Assembly: GCA_002342665.1 (NCBI GenBank)
Contig: DDQK01000011.1
Location: 1-42,288, forward strand
Length of the DNA stretch: 42,288 nt
Source: Prevotella sp. UBA2444
GTDB lineage: Bacteria > Bacteroidota > Bacteroidia > Bacteroidales > Bacteroidaceae
Reading direction: 5' to 3'
In this document: piece after piece, positions 25,196 to 33,790 of the stretch
Layout of the letters: each line of letters starts with the position of its first letter
Position numbering within the stretch: the stretch's first letter is position 1
The notes under the pieces: model-generated
The model's database searches: none
The model's input: the letters and a program-made list of their open reading frames with translations, nothing else
Told to the model about the DNA's origin: nothing
Made by a program: the position numbers and the translations under genes

Positions 25196-26056
25196 TTACC
25201 ATGCCGCGAGCTTGGCCTCGGCTTCTATTTTAGTCTCTGTCTTATCATCCAGGGCGGGGAAGAAGTCTATGCCAGTCAGGCGTTCTATCTCATCCACAGA
25301 GCGTATGGCCTCCGCCCTGCTTTGCTTCACTCCCTCGTTGCGATAGACAAAGCCGATGGCCTTAGGAGAGCCCTGCCGGCAGAGGATGACCTTGAAGAAA
25401 GCCTGCGGCACCCATACCCGGTTACGCCCGATAGTCTTCTGCTCACCAGAGGTACCATAGATAGGACCGCAGACGATGTCGATGGCACCATATTCCTGCG
25501 CCCACTCACGACACTGTATCTCCAGGTCGTTCCACTCGTATTTGTTCAGTCCGTGATTCTGGGGACATATATTAGTGAAGAGAAACGACTGGGCCATCGC
25601 TTCGGCATCCCACTTGTTGTCGCCAGCCGGGCACATGTGGCCCCGGTCATAGCGCGAGTTATAGTAATCGTTGTTGGTTGCCCGGGGAGCCTTGACGTCA
25701 CTATCCTCCGAGAATACCTCATTCTTACGCTGGTGATGGCCGTAGGTGTGGCTCTTCGTCAGATGCCAGGCCACCCAGTTGGGATTCTTCGACTTACTGT
25801 TATACGATGTGGTGTAGCCTCGCCGATGCAGTATCTGTTCAGGGCGATCTGTCAGTGGAGCCGGCAACTCGTACATGGTCACCACCTTCGCCTTGGTTTC
25901 CTGCTTTCTGACCGACACTGCCTGCGGGTCGTAGAAGCTGTTCTTTTCCGTATTGACGGCCTGGGCTACAGCCTCAGAACCTCTGTTTCCATTGCAGCCC
26001 AGAAAAGATGTTGCCAGTATCAGCAACAGGCCGCTTCGCATAAGTTTTATTTTCAT
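25196..26056 (-). CDS. DNA/RNA non-specific endonuclease, lipoprotein (NUC1 family)
   Basis: 286 residues from MKIKLMRSG; an ATG at 26065 is possible. Lipobox FLGC with lipidated C21 indicates an envelope or surface protein. The beta-beta-alpha-metal nuclease core has the DRGH motif (H140 as general base, YDRGHMCPAGDN), followed by FLFTNICPQNHGLNKYEWNDLE, where the Asn in the final helix binds Mg2+. Such enzymes digest extracellular DNA and RNA for nutrition or defence. The start lies 1 bp after the permease stop, so it is translationally coupled to the ABC transporter genes. Nutritional phosphate or nucleotide acquisition would fit, but the link to the transporter is unexplained. Confidence 0.94.
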   Translation of the reverse strand: MKIKLMRSGLLLILATSFLGCNGNRGSEAVAQAVNTEKNSFYDPQAVSVRKQETKAKVVTMYELPAPLTDRPEQILHRRGYTTSYNSKSKNPNWVAWHLTKSHTYGHHQRKNEVFSEDSDVKAPRATNNDYYNSRYDRGHMCPAGDNKWDAEAMAQSFLFTNICPQNHGLNKYEWNDLEIQCREWAQEYGAIDIVCGPIYGTSGEQKTIGRNRVWVPQAFFKVILCRQGSPKAIGFVYRNEGVKQSRAEAIRSVDEIERLTGIDFFPALDDKTETKIEAEAKLAAW

Positions 26057-26057
26057 T

Positions 26058-26834
26058 TTATTCATTCGTTTCTTTCTGTTTGCCAAACTTATCAAACACC
26101 AGCCGATCAGCGAGCCAGAGGGTCACCATGAGGGAGATCACCGAGGAGGCCAGACAGCCGATGGTGAGCATCAGTGTGACGACAAAGGCATTGATGGGCC
26201 TGACACCACCCAGCAGGATACCGCAGAGCAACAGGGGCATCGTGAAGAGTCCCATCACCGTCAGATTGGCCACCGTAGGGGCAAAGACTGCCTGCAGAGC
26301 CCTACGTACGAAAGGCAGAAGGGCGTGCAGATGGTCATGACCGTTACCGCGCAGGAACTCATACTGCTGCTCGTCAGCCTTCAGGGCCGAGTGATAGGCA
26401 CTCAGTCCGCGAATGGTGGTGGTCATCGAGTGCCCCACGAGCAATGCCATCACGGGAACAGCCCAACGCGCTCCGAGCCAGTCGGTGACGGGAAGGACGG
26501 CCCCCAACAGATAGCAGCCCACTGTCAATGCTCCCGCAAAGAGCCCAGCAGCCACAGGCGGCACGAAAGCTGAGATACGCATTTTCACACGTCTCACCAC
26601 CAACAGGGCCGAAGCCACAGAGAGTACAACCAGCCACAGCAGAGTGAGCCAGACGGAGTCGTATTTCACCAGCGCCCACACTATCAGGCACAGGACGAGC
26701 AACTGACAGGCCATCCTGCCAACAGCCACTCCAAACGATTGCATCAACTTCCTGTCGAAGAAATAGAGGGCTCCTGCCGGAATCAAGAGCAACAACAGCC
26801 CCAAGACAACATGTAACACCATCCCGCTATTCAT
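26058..26834 (-). CDS. fetB: FetB/YbbM-like ABC exporter permease (UPF0014 family)
   Basis: 258 residues with about seven hydrophobic segments. Family hallmarks are the central VGHSMTTTIRGLSAYHSALKADEQQYEFLRGNG (an amphipathic loop between helices) and ALLPFVRRALQAVFAPTVANLTVMGLFTMPLLLCGILLGG. In E. coli FetAB exports iron and protects against oxidative stress; homologues may carry other substrates. The start overlaps the ATPase gene by 8 bp. Inner membrane. Family assignment is good; iron as substrate is by analogy. Confidence 0.9.
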   Translation of the reverse strand: MNSGMVLHVVLGLLLLLIPAGALYFFDRKLMQSFGVAVGRMACQLLVLCLIVWALVKYDSVWLTLLWLVVLSVASALLVVRRVKMRISAFVPPVAAGLFAGALTVGCYLLGAVLPVTDWLGARWAVPVMALLVGHSMTTTIRGLSAYHSALKADEQQYEFLRGNGHDHLHALLPFVRRALQAVFAPTVANLTVMGLFTMPLLLCGILLGGVRPINAFVVTLMLTIGCLASSVISLMVTLWLADRLVFDKFGKQKETNE

Positions 26835-27423
26835 TATTCACATTTATCACTTGGTCAGAGTTTTCAACCAACAACGGCAGACGACTGGCAATCAGTACCG
26901 TCTTTCCCGCATCAGCCTGACTGCGCAGCAACTGCAACATCTGCATGGAGAGTTCTGGTGTCAGCCAGGCAGCAGGCTCATCGGCTACGACGATGCTTCT
27001 GTCGACCGCATGGGCAAGAGTCTGGGAAGCCAGGCTGAAAATAGCATCAGGCCCCAACGGCAACGGTTTCTCAGCCGTCACGGCCGGAGGCAGGAGCTCG
27101 TTCCATACAGCATAGTCGTCGGGCTCAGGGACAACAGCCTCTTCGGGCATCATCTGATGAGCCAACAGCTGTACCTGCTGGGGTAAATAGACCATCATCC
27201 GACGGAAATCGGGGGCAGAGAGCACCGTCAGCAGTTCACCATCGACACTCACGAAGCCACTGGCCACAGGCAGGAACCCCATCAGCGTACGCAGGAAAAT
27301 GGTCTTGCCCGAGCCCTTAGGACCCGTGATACAGGTGATCTCACCATCCTTGGCAATGAAGGAGAGTCCCCTTGCCAAAGTACGCTCACCAGCGGCTATC
27401 GTCGCGTCTTTTACCTCTAACAT
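26827..27423 (-). CDS. fetA: ABC transporter ATP-binding protein, FetA/YbbL-like, with degenerate motifs
   Basis: 198 residues from the ATG at 27423; the longer frame to 27588 would cross the promoter and the divergent aguA promoter. Walker A is intact (GPKGSGKT, 34-41), as is the Q-loop (LPQQ, 80-83) and Walker B (SIVVADEP, 143-150, with catalytic E149). But where the ABC signature LSGGQ should be (about 129-138) it reads FSLASQTLAH, and the H-loop region reads LIASRLPLL with no His. The protein is also shorter than typical (about 215-225). ATP may bind yet hydrolysis could be weak, or the partner site compensates. Operon with fetB and the nuclease gene. Confidence 0.88.
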   Translation of the reverse strand: MLEVKDATIAAGERTLARGLSFIAKDGEITCITGPKGSGKTIFLRTLMGFLPVASGFVSVDGELLTVLSAPDFRRMMVYLPQQVQLLAHQMMPEEAVVPEPDDYAVWNELLPPAVTAEKPLPLGPDAIFSLASQTLAHAVDRSIVVADEPAAWLTPELSMQMLQLLRSQADAGKTVLIASRLPLLVENSDQVINVNNE

Positions 27424-27438
27424 ACCAATAATTTGCTG

Positions 27439-27446
27439 CAAAGATA
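27439..27446 (-). promoter_or_regulatory. -7 element of the fetA-fetB-nuclease operon
   Basis: Minus-strand TATCTTTG, 16 bp upstream of the fetA start. Divergent from the aguA -7 element 44 bp away. Confidence 0.65.
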
Positions 27447-27489
27447 CAAAATAATTGATAAACGATAAATGATAAAGAAGATTTTTTTG

Positions 27490-27497
27490 TACCTTTG
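27490..27497 (+). promoter_or_regulatory. -7 element of the agu-glnN operon
   Basis: TACCTTTG preceded by a T7 tract; the first ATG (27507) is only 10 bp downstream, giving a very short or absent leader. Confidence 0.7.
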
Positions 27498-27506
27498 CAC
27501 CAAAAT

Positions 27507-28517
27507 ATGAACATGGTGACAGAAAATACAACGGAGAAATGGCGCCTTCCAGCAGAATGGGAGACACAGTGGGGCATACAGCTGACATGGCCCCACCGGG
27601 AAACAGACTGGGCGCCGATGCTCAGTGAGATACTCGTCACCTACCATGAGATGGCTCGTGAGATTGCACGTCGCGAGCGTCTGATCATCGTTGCACCCGA
27701 GGGAGCTGCCACAGACTGCGTGCGCTTTGTCTGCCCCACAGACGACACTTGGGCCCGCGATCATGGATTCATCACGCTGACCGACGACTGCGGGCACCAT
27801 CGGCTGCTCGACTTCCGATTCAACGGCTGGGGGGAGAAGTTTCCCGCCTCGCAGGATAATGCCATCAACCGTCGGATGTGGGAGGCAGGAATCGTAGAGG
27901 GCGAATATCACGACTGTCTGGACTTCGTCCTTGAAGGAGGTTCCATCGAAAGCGATGGGCGCGGCACCATTTTCACCACTACGGGCTGCTTGATGGCTCC
28001 CCACCGCAACCAGCCTCTGACAAGAGAGCAGATTGAGAATCGCCTGAAGCAAGAGTTGTACGCCGACCGCATCGTATGGATAGAGCACGGACAACTGACA
28101 GGTGATGATACCGACGGGCACATCGACACCTTGGTGCGCATCTGCCCAAACGACACCTTATTATATATGGGATGCGACGATCCACAGGACGAACAGTACC
28201 ACGAACTCAGACTCATGGAACAGCAACTGAGGGAACTTCGCACCCTGGAAGGCAGGCCCTACCGGCTGATGAAGCTGCCCATGCCCCGCCCCATCTACGA
28301 CGGCCCCGACAGACTTCCTGCCACGTATGCCAACTTCCTCATCCTGAATGGTGCCGTGCTCTGTCCCACCTACGGACAGCCAGACCTCGACGGCGAAGCC
28401 ATCCGGATCATCGGCGAGGCCTTCCCCGACAGAGAGACAGTAGCCATTGACAGCCGATGCATCATCAGACAACATGGCAGTATACACTGTTGCACCATGC
28501 AATTTCCTGACGTATGA
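27507..28517 (+). CDS. aguA: agmatine deiminase
   Basis: 336 residues from the ATG at 27507; an ATG at 27513 is also possible. It hydrolyses agmatine to N-carbamoylputrescine and ammonia. Peptidyl-arginine-deiminase-fold motifs are present: LTWPHRETDW, DDTWARDHGF, FEGG-like VLEGGSIE, GDDTDGHIDT with the catalytic His, and the nucleophilic Cys C328 in SIHCCTMQ. Length agrees with bacterial AguA of about 340-370. The stop overlaps the aguB start by 4 bp (ATGA), so the two pathway enzymes are translationally coupled. No arginine decarboxylase is in the window, so agmatine would come from elsewhere in the genome or outside. Confidence 0.95.
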   Translation: MNMVTENTTEKWRLPAEWETQWGIQLTWPHRETDWAPMLSEILVTYHEMAREIARRERLIIVAPEGAATDCVRFVCPTDDTWARDHGFITLTDDCGHHRLLDFRFNGWGEKFPASQDNAINRRMWEAGIVEGEYHDCLDFVLEGGSIESDGRGTIFTTTGCLMAPHRNQPLTREQIENRLKQELYADRIVWIEHGQLTGDDTDGHIDTLVRICPNDTLLYMGCDDPQDEQYHELRLMEQQLRELRTLEGRPYRLMKLPMPRPIYDGPDRLPATYANFLILNGAVLCPTYGQPDLDGEAIRIIGEAFPDRETVAIDSRCIIRQHGSIHCCTMQFPDV

Positions 28518-29419
28518 AAGAACTCAAGATAGGATTTCTACAGCAGCACAATACTGCTGACACGCACAACAACATCCTCCGGCTGGCTGAAGGCATCAGC
28601 GACCTGGCCAAACGGGGAGCAGAACTGATTGTGCTCCAAGAACTGCACAACTCACTCTACTTCTGTCAGACAGAAAATGTCGACAACTTCGACCTGGCAG
28701 AACCTATTCCGGGCCCATCCACGAAACTCTTCGGCGAGATAGCCAAAGAGCTCGGCGTGGTCATCGTCACCTCGCTCTTTGAGAAGAGGGCACCAGGGCT
28801 GTACCACAACACAGCCGTAGTACTGGAGAAAGACGGAAGCATCGCCGGCACCTACCGCAAGATGCATATCCCCGATGACCCAGCCTACTACGAGAAGTTC
28901 TACTTCACTCCTGGCGATCTGGGATTCCATCCCATACAGACCTCCGTGGGACGCCTTGGCGTAATGGTATGCTGGGACCAGTGGTATCCGGAGGCAGCAC
29001 GCCTGATGGCCCTCCAGGGAGCCGAACTGCTCATCTACCCCACCGCCATCGGCTATGACCAAAACGACACGCCCGAGGAACAACAGCGCCAGCGCATCGC
29101 ATGGCAGACAGTGCAACGGGGGCATGCCGTGGCCAATGGCCTTCCCGTGGTGGCCGTGAATCGAGTCGGCTTTGAGCCATTATCCACAGAATCCGGAATA
29201 TCCACAGAATCCGAAGCCCCCGGCATCCAGTTCTGGGGCTCATCCTTCGTAGCAGGGCCTCAGGGCGAAATCATATACGAGGCAAGCACTGACGAGGAGG
29301 AGAGCATCATCGTCAGCCTGGATCTCCACCATTCCGAACAGGTACGCCGTTGGTGGCCTTTCCTTCGCGATCGCCGAATTGAAAACTACAACGATATATT
29401 ACGCAGATTTATAGATTGA
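28514..29419 (+). CDS. aguB: N-carbamoylputrescine amidase
   Basis: 301 residues, nitrilase-superfamily hydrolase. Converts N-carbamoylputrescine to putrescine, CO2 and NH3. The catalytic triad is E43 (LQELHNS), K116 (YRKMHIPDD) and C153 (MVCWDQWYPE). The tract YHNTAVVLEKDG and the SSFVAGPQGE segment are typical of AguB. Between NRVGFEP and GIQFWGSSF there is a repeated STESGISTESE loop encoded by an 18-bp tandem duplication (29181-29216, 16 of 18 identical), probably a surface loop. Follows aguA with a 4-bp overlap. Confidence 0.96.
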   Translation: MKELKIGFLQQHNTADTHNNILRLAEGISDLAKRGAELIVLQELHNSLYFCQTENVDNFDLAEPIPGPSTKLFGEIAKELGVVIVTSLFEKRAPGLYHNTAVVLEKDGSIAGTYRKMHIPDDPAYYEKFYFTPGDLGFHPIQTSVGRLGVMVCWDQWYPEAARLMALQGAELLIYPTAIGYDQNDTPEEQQRQRIAWQTVQRGHAVANGLPVVAVNRVGFEPLSTESGISTESEAPGIQFWGSSFVAGPQGEIIYEASTDEEESIIVSLDLHHSEQVRRWWPFLRDRRIENYNDILRRFID

Positions 29420-29427
29420 CTAAAGAC

Positions 29428-30201
29428 ATGAAGAAACATTTTATCATTTTATCAAGTATCTTTCTTCTCTGTCTGCCTTCAACCGTGGCAGCACAGGAAA
29501 AATTCGAGGCAGAGATTTCTGCCGGTGTTGTCAGCAACTATATGTGGCGCGGCTTGAATCTTGCCGGTGTCAGCCTGCAACCTCAGGTGAAGCTGGCCTG
29601 GCAGGGCCTTTCACTTGAAGCGACAGCCAATACAGGCATCGACAAGGAGGAACTGAGAGACCTCGATATGACACTCGACTTCAGCCGTTGGGGATTTAAC
29701 ATCGGCATTACCGACTACTTCAACTACAATGTCGATGCCAAAGACCGCTTCTTCTATTATAGCGGTGGAGAAGAGTGTCCCCATGCGCTGGAGGCCAACC
29801 TCGGCTATACGTGCAAGTATGGCTCCATCCAGGCCCACACGATGTTCTACGGCAACGACTACAAAATTAACGGCAAACGCGCCTACTCCACTTTCATCGA
29901 GCTCGACGTCCCCTTCCATGCCGCAGGTCTCGACTGGGATGTCATGGTTGGCATCACTCCTTTCGAAAGTGCCGGCGTCAGCCACCAAGAGAAGGTGGAA
30001 GGGGAAGATGGAAAAATGAAGACCGTCATCCTTGGTGACTGGGTATACGGTGATTCGTTCACCTGTAACATGGCTGCCGTCCGCGCCACCAAGAATCTGG
30101 TATTCAAGCACTGCCGCGTGCCCATTTTCGTGGAGTTCCATGCCAACCCCTACCTACAGCGAGCCAATTTCATACTCGGTGTGGCCATCGCCAACCTGTG
30201 A
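29428..30201 (+). CDS. outer-membrane beta-barrel protein (putative porin) of unknown substrate
   Basis: 257 residues from ATG 29428, 8 bp after aguB; a TTG start at 29416 would overlap aguB. Signal peptide ends AAQ (about 23). The mature protein alternates polar and hydrophobic residues in amphipathic strands: FEAEISAGVVSNYMWRGLNL, LSLEATANTG, WGFNIGITDYFNYN and so on, with a C-terminal strand ending NFILGVAIANL. The opening SAGVVSNYMWRGLN resembles TorF-type putative porins. About 10-12 strands could be drawn. Its place between aguB and glnN suggests a role in passage of polyamines or nitrogen compounds, but no direct evidence exists. Confidence 0.82.
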   Translation: MKKHFIILSSIFLLCLPSTVAAQEKFEAEISAGVVSNYMWRGLNLAGVSLQPQVKLAWQGLSLEATANTGIDKEELRDLDMTLDFSRWGFNIGITDYFNYNVDAKDRFFYYSGGEECPHALEANLGYTCKYGSIQAHTMFYGNDYKINGKRAYSTFIELDVPFHAAGLDWDVMVGITPFESAGVSHQEKVEGEDGKMKTVILGDWVYGDSFTCNMAAVRATKNLVFKHCRVPIFVEFHANPYLQRANFILGVAIANL

Positions 30202-30234
30202 AAGTATTGAATCCGTAAATCGATTTTTCAGAAG

Positions 30235-32427
30235 ATGTCAAACAACCTCAGATTCCAAGTAGTAGAGGAGGCTTTTAAGAAGCAGGCCGTAGAGGTCAAG
30301 GCCCCAGCAGAGCGACCATCCAAGTATTTCGGCAAGTATGTGTTCAACCGTCAGAAGATGTACAAGTACCTGCCCTCCGACGTGTATGCCAAGCTCATCG
30401 ACGTGATAGACCATGGGGCCCGCCTCGACCGCTCGATTGCCGATGCAGTGGCTTTAGGAATGAAGCAGTGGGCACAGGAGATGGGTGCCACCCACTACAC
30501 CCACTGGTTTCAGCCCCTGACCGAAGGCACCGCAGAGAAGCATGACGCCTTTGTAGAGCACGACGGCAAAGGGGGAATGGTGGAAAACTTCAGCGGCAAG
30601 CTACTCGTTCAGCAGGAGCCCGATGCATCGAGTTTCCCCAATGGCGGCATCCGCAACACTTTCGAGGCACGTGGCTACTCTGCCTGGGATCCCACATCAC
30701 CCGTGTTCATCATCGACGACACGCTCTGTATCCCAACCATCTTCATAGCCTACACCGGCGAGGCACTCGACTACAAGGCCCCGCTGCTTCGTTCGCTGCA
30801 CGCCATCAATAAGGCTGCCACCGACGTATGCCAGTTCTTCTACGACGATGTCCACAAAGTGCAGGTCAACCTGGGATGGGAACAAGAGTATTTCCTTGTC
30901 GACGAGGGACTCTACTCTGCCCGTCCCGACCTGATGCTCACAGGGCGCACACTGATGGGACACGAGAGTGCCAAGAACCAGCAGATGGACGACCACTACT
31001 TCGGCACGATCCCCGACCGTGTGCAGGCCTTCATGAAGGACCTGGAGATTCAGGCTCTCGAACTGGCCATCCCATGTAAGACGCGCCATAACGAGGTGGC
31101 TCCCAATCAGTTTGAGTTGGCCCCCATCTTCGAGGAGTGCAACCTGGCAGTCGACCACAACATGCTGCTCATGTCGCTCATGAAGCGCGTGGCCCGTAAG
31201 CACGGTTTCCGCGTACTGCTTCACGAGAAGCCCTTTGACGGCATCAACGGCTCCGGAAAGCACAACAACTGGAGCCTGACAGCCGACAATGGGGTACTGC
31301 TCCATGCCCCCGCCAAGAGTCCGGAGGAGAATCTGCGGTTCGTCACCTTCATCGTCGAGACACTGATGGCAGTCTATCGCCACAACGGGCTCCTCAAGGC
31401 CTCCATCATGTCGGCCACCAACGAGCATCGTCTGGGTGGCAACGAGGCACCTCCTGCCATCATCAGCTCATTCCTCGGCAAACAGCTCACCGAACTGCTT
31501 GACCATATCGAGAAATCCGACAAGGAAGACCTCTTCAACCTGAAAGGCAAGCAGGGCATGGAGATTGATATCCCACAGATTCCAGACCTCATCATCGATA
31601 ATACCGACCGCAACCGCACCTCGCCTTTTGCCTTCACCGGCAACCGCTTCGAGTTCCGTGCCCCCGGTTCTACAGCCAACTGCGCCTCAGCCATGATTGC
31701 CCTCAACTCTGCCGTGGCTGAAGCCCTGCTGAACTTCAAGCAACGGGTGGATGCGAAGATTGCCGGCGGCGACAACAAGGTGAGCGCCATCCTCGACGTG
31801 CTACGCGATGACATCAAGACCTGCAAGCCCATCCGCTTCGATGGCAACGGCTACTCAGAAGAGTGGGTAACCGAAGCAGCCCGGCGCGGTCTGGACGTGG
31901 AGAAGTCATGTCCTGTCATCATTGAGCACTACCTCGACCCCGAGAGCATCAGTATGTTTGAATCTATCAAGGTGATGAACCGCAAGGAACTCGAAGCTCG
32001 CAACGAGGTAAAATGGGAGACGTACGTCAAGACCGTACAGATTGAGGCTCGCGTGATGGGCGACCTCTCGATGAACCACATCATCCCTGTTGCCACCCAC
32101 TACCAGAGTCAGCTCATCAAGAATGTGCAAGGCATGAAGGATGTGTTTACTGCCGAACGTGCCGAGCGTCTCTCTGCCCGCAACCTGAAACTCATCGAGG
32201 AGATTGCAGAGCGTACGGAACGCATCGAACAAATGGTAGAGGAGCTTACCGAAGCCCGCAAGGTGGCCAATCGCATCGCTGACATCCACCAGCGTGCCAT
32301 TGCCTATCACGACACTGTCTGCCCAAAGATGGATGCCATCCGCTACGAGGTCGACAAGCTCGAATTGATAGTCGAAGACGGTCTCTGGACACTGCCCAAG
32401 TACCGAGAACTGCTATTCATCAGATAA
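30235..32427 (+). CDS. glnN: glutamine synthetase type III
   Basis: 730 residues, the length of Bacteroides GlnN (729) and much longer than GSI. ATP-dependent synthesis of glutamine from glutamate and ammonia, in a dodecamer. GSIII-specific motifs: FPNGGIRNTFEARGYSAWDP at the N-terminus, GWEQEYFLVD (metal-binding Glu), NEVAPNQFELAPIFEE, HEKPFDGINGSGKHNNWSL (ammonia/ATP region), NEHRLGGNEAPPAI and the NRTSPFAFTGNRFEFRAPGS region, plus a C-terminal coiled-coil extension. It starts 33 bp after the barrel gene with no separate promoter seen, so it probably belongs to the agu operon; the two ammonia released per agmatine could be captured here. Confidence 0.97.
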   Translation: MSNNLRFQVVEEAFKKQAVEVKAPAERPSKYFGKYVFNRQKMYKYLPSDVYAKLIDVIDHGARLDRSIADAVALGMKQWAQEMGATHYTHWFQPLTEGTAEKHDAFVEHDGKGGMVENFSGKLLVQQEPDASSFPNGGIRNTFEARGYSAWDPTSPVFIIDDTLCIPTIFIAYTGEALDYKAPLLRSLHAINKAATDVCQFFYDDVHKVQVNLGWEQEYFLVDEGLYSARPDLMLTGRTLMGHESAKNQQMDDHYFGTIPDRVQAFMKDLEIQALELAIPCKTRHNEVAPNQFELAPIFEECNLAVDHNMLLMSLMKRVARKHGFRVLLHEKPFDGINGSGKHNNWSLTADNGVLLHAPAKSPEENLRFVTFIVETLMAVYRHNGLLKASIMSATNEHRLGGNEAPPAIISSFLGKQLTELLDHIEKSDKEDLFNLKGKQGMEIDIPQIPDLIIDNTDRNRTSPFAFTGNRFEFRAPGSTANCASAMIALNSAVAEALLNFKQRVDAKIAGGDNKVSAILDVLRDDIKTCKPIRFDGNGYSEEWVTEAARRGLDVEKSCPVIIEHYLDPESISMFESIKVMNRKELEARNEVKWETYVKTVQIEARVMGDLSMNHIIPVATHYQSQLIKNVQGMKDVFTAERAERLSARNLKLIEEIAERTERIEQMVEELTEARKVANRIADIHQRAIAYHDTVCPKMDAIRYEVDKLELIVEDGLWTLPKYRELLFIR

Positions 32428-32436
32428 CCCACAGAA

Positions 32437-32470
32437 AAAGCAGAAATTCCTATCGGAGTTTCTGCTTTAT
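32437..32470. terminator. bidirectional terminator between glnN and the convergent gene
   Basis: Fourteen-bp stem (32437-32450 with 32455-32468, one G-T pair), loop TATC, followed by TTATCTTTT on the plus strand. The stop codon of the minus-strand gene (32450-32452) lies in the hairpin. Confidence 0.85.
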
Positions 32471-33694
32471 CTTTTCAATGCCTTTCAGCAGGTCTTCTGT
32501 CGGCTCGATGATATTCTCGTTGCCCCAAAAGGCCGGATCACGGAAGAACACCACCTTGTCGTAGAAATTATCACGGCGGTTGAAGGTATCGCGAATCTTG
32601 ATAGGCTTGATGCCCTCGCCCTCCTTACGGTCAGTCACCACCATTTCCGACACGATGATGAAATTGGATTTGAACAGCTTTCGTTTCCAGTCGCAACGGA
32701 AACGGATGACGTTCTTGATATAGTTGATACGCGTCACGCCACCGTCAGTCTTATAGTCTATGCTGACGGACAACTGACGAGGTGCAAAGCGGAGACTGAA
32801 GGGCTTCTTGCGCAATATCATGTCAGTCACCTTGCCCGGCTCACTCATGTCGACCTCCAGGTCAATCTTCGTGAAGGCCAGAGTCTCCCTGTCGATATAG
32901 AGCAGTCCTTTGAAGAGCGGATAGGGCATCACCAGCTTGGGCGTTACCTCCACCACGTACTGCACCTGATTGTCGGTCTTCTCAGGCACCCGGAAACTGA
33001 ATGAGTAGTTGTCCAACTCCTTCGTATTGAGCAGAAGATCACGCTCCTTCACCATATCGAGGATCACAGGCAGCACCGGACCTCCCTGGAGCTTCACCGA
33101 AAGGGTATCCCCCTTGCGCTGGCTCAGCAGACGGCGCCCTTTCAAGATAGCCACGCCATCACGCCAGTCACTTCTGTGATATCCCGACTTATACACGTCA
33201 ACCACGCCTTCAGCTATACTGATGAAACGCTGCCGCTTCTGTACCGTCTCACGGTAAAAGCCCCGCAACAGGTTAGGCACTCGCGGATAGTTCTTGTCAA
33301 TCTTTTCAATGGCTTTCTCGACGACCTCCCTGGCATCGGTTCCGTCGACGAATATCTCGCTGAGCATCACTGTGCTGGGGGACATCCTAACAGGTTTCTT
33401 CTGGGCCTCCAGAGCCAGACACTCCTCAGCATCCAACTGACGGGACTGGTAACCGAGATACGAGAACGTCACTACAGGAACGGCCCCGGCAGTACGCTTC
33501 AATTTCAAGATGAATTCGCCATCCTCATTGGTTACCGTTCCTACCGTCTTGTCGGTCACACTGACCGAGACCATCGGTTTGCGAGTCTTGGCATCTATCA
33601 CCTTGCCTCTGATTGTCCATATCGAATCGGTCTGAGCCGTCAAGCCTAGAGAGAAAAGCCAAATCAAGGTTATGAATAAGCAAATACGTTTCAT
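32450..33694 (-). CDS. secreted protein with carboxypeptidase-regulatory-like domain, unknown function
   Basis: 414 residues: signal peptide 1-20 (SLGLTAQ), a carboxypeptidase-regulatory-like (beta-sandwich) domain about 27-110 (RGKVIDAKTRKPMVSVSV, TVTNEDGEF, FSYLGYQS), then about 300 residues without recognised catalytic motif, rich in predicted beta structure (GFYRETVQKR, YVVEVTPKLV, FTKIDLEVDMS). The second part resembles the outer-membrane/lipoprotein-associated proteins of Bacteroidota in which this domain precedes a lipocalin- or LolA-like fold, but the match is not certain. No promoter with TAnnTTTG was seen before the start. Divergent from cysE. Periplasm or outer membrane. Confidence 0.85.
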   Translation of the reverse strand: MKRICLFITLIWLFSLGLTAQTDSIWTIRGKVIDAKTRKPMVSVSVTDKTVGTVTNEDGEFILKLKRTAGAVPVVTFSYLGYQSRQLDAEECLALEAQKKPVRMSPSTVMLSEIFVDGTDAREVVEKAIEKIDKNYPRVPNLLRGFYRETVQKRQRFISIAEGVVDVYKSGYHRSDWRDGVAILKGRRLLSQRKGDTLSVKLQGGPVLPVILDMVKERDLLLNTKELDNYSFSFRVPEKTDNQVQYVVEVTPKLVMPYPLFKGLLYIDRETLAFTKIDLEVDMSEPGKVTDMILRKKPFSLRFAPRQLSVSIDYKTDGGVTRINYIKNVIRFRCDWKRKLFKSNFIIVSEMVVTDRKEGEGIKPIKIRDTFNRRDNFYDKVVFFRDPAFWGNENIIEPTEDLLKGIEKIKQKLR

Positions 33695-33761
33695 ATCATT
33701 CCCTTTTACGCTATTTTGACGAATATATGAGGAAAAAGTTTAAATTTTATCATTTTTTTTG

Positions 33762-33769
33762 TACCTTTG
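33762..33769 (+). promoter_or_regulatory. -7 element of cysE
   Basis: TACCTTTG 21 bp before the ATG. A T8 tract precedes it; a poor -33 (GTTT, 33738-33741) is at 20 bp. Confidence 0.65.
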
Positions 33770-33790
33770 CAGCCGTAACAATCAAATACA

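Noticed and set aside
27424..27588. 55-residue N-terminal extension of FetA
   Set aside because: It would cross the -7 elements of both divergent operons and has no ABC-domain similarity.
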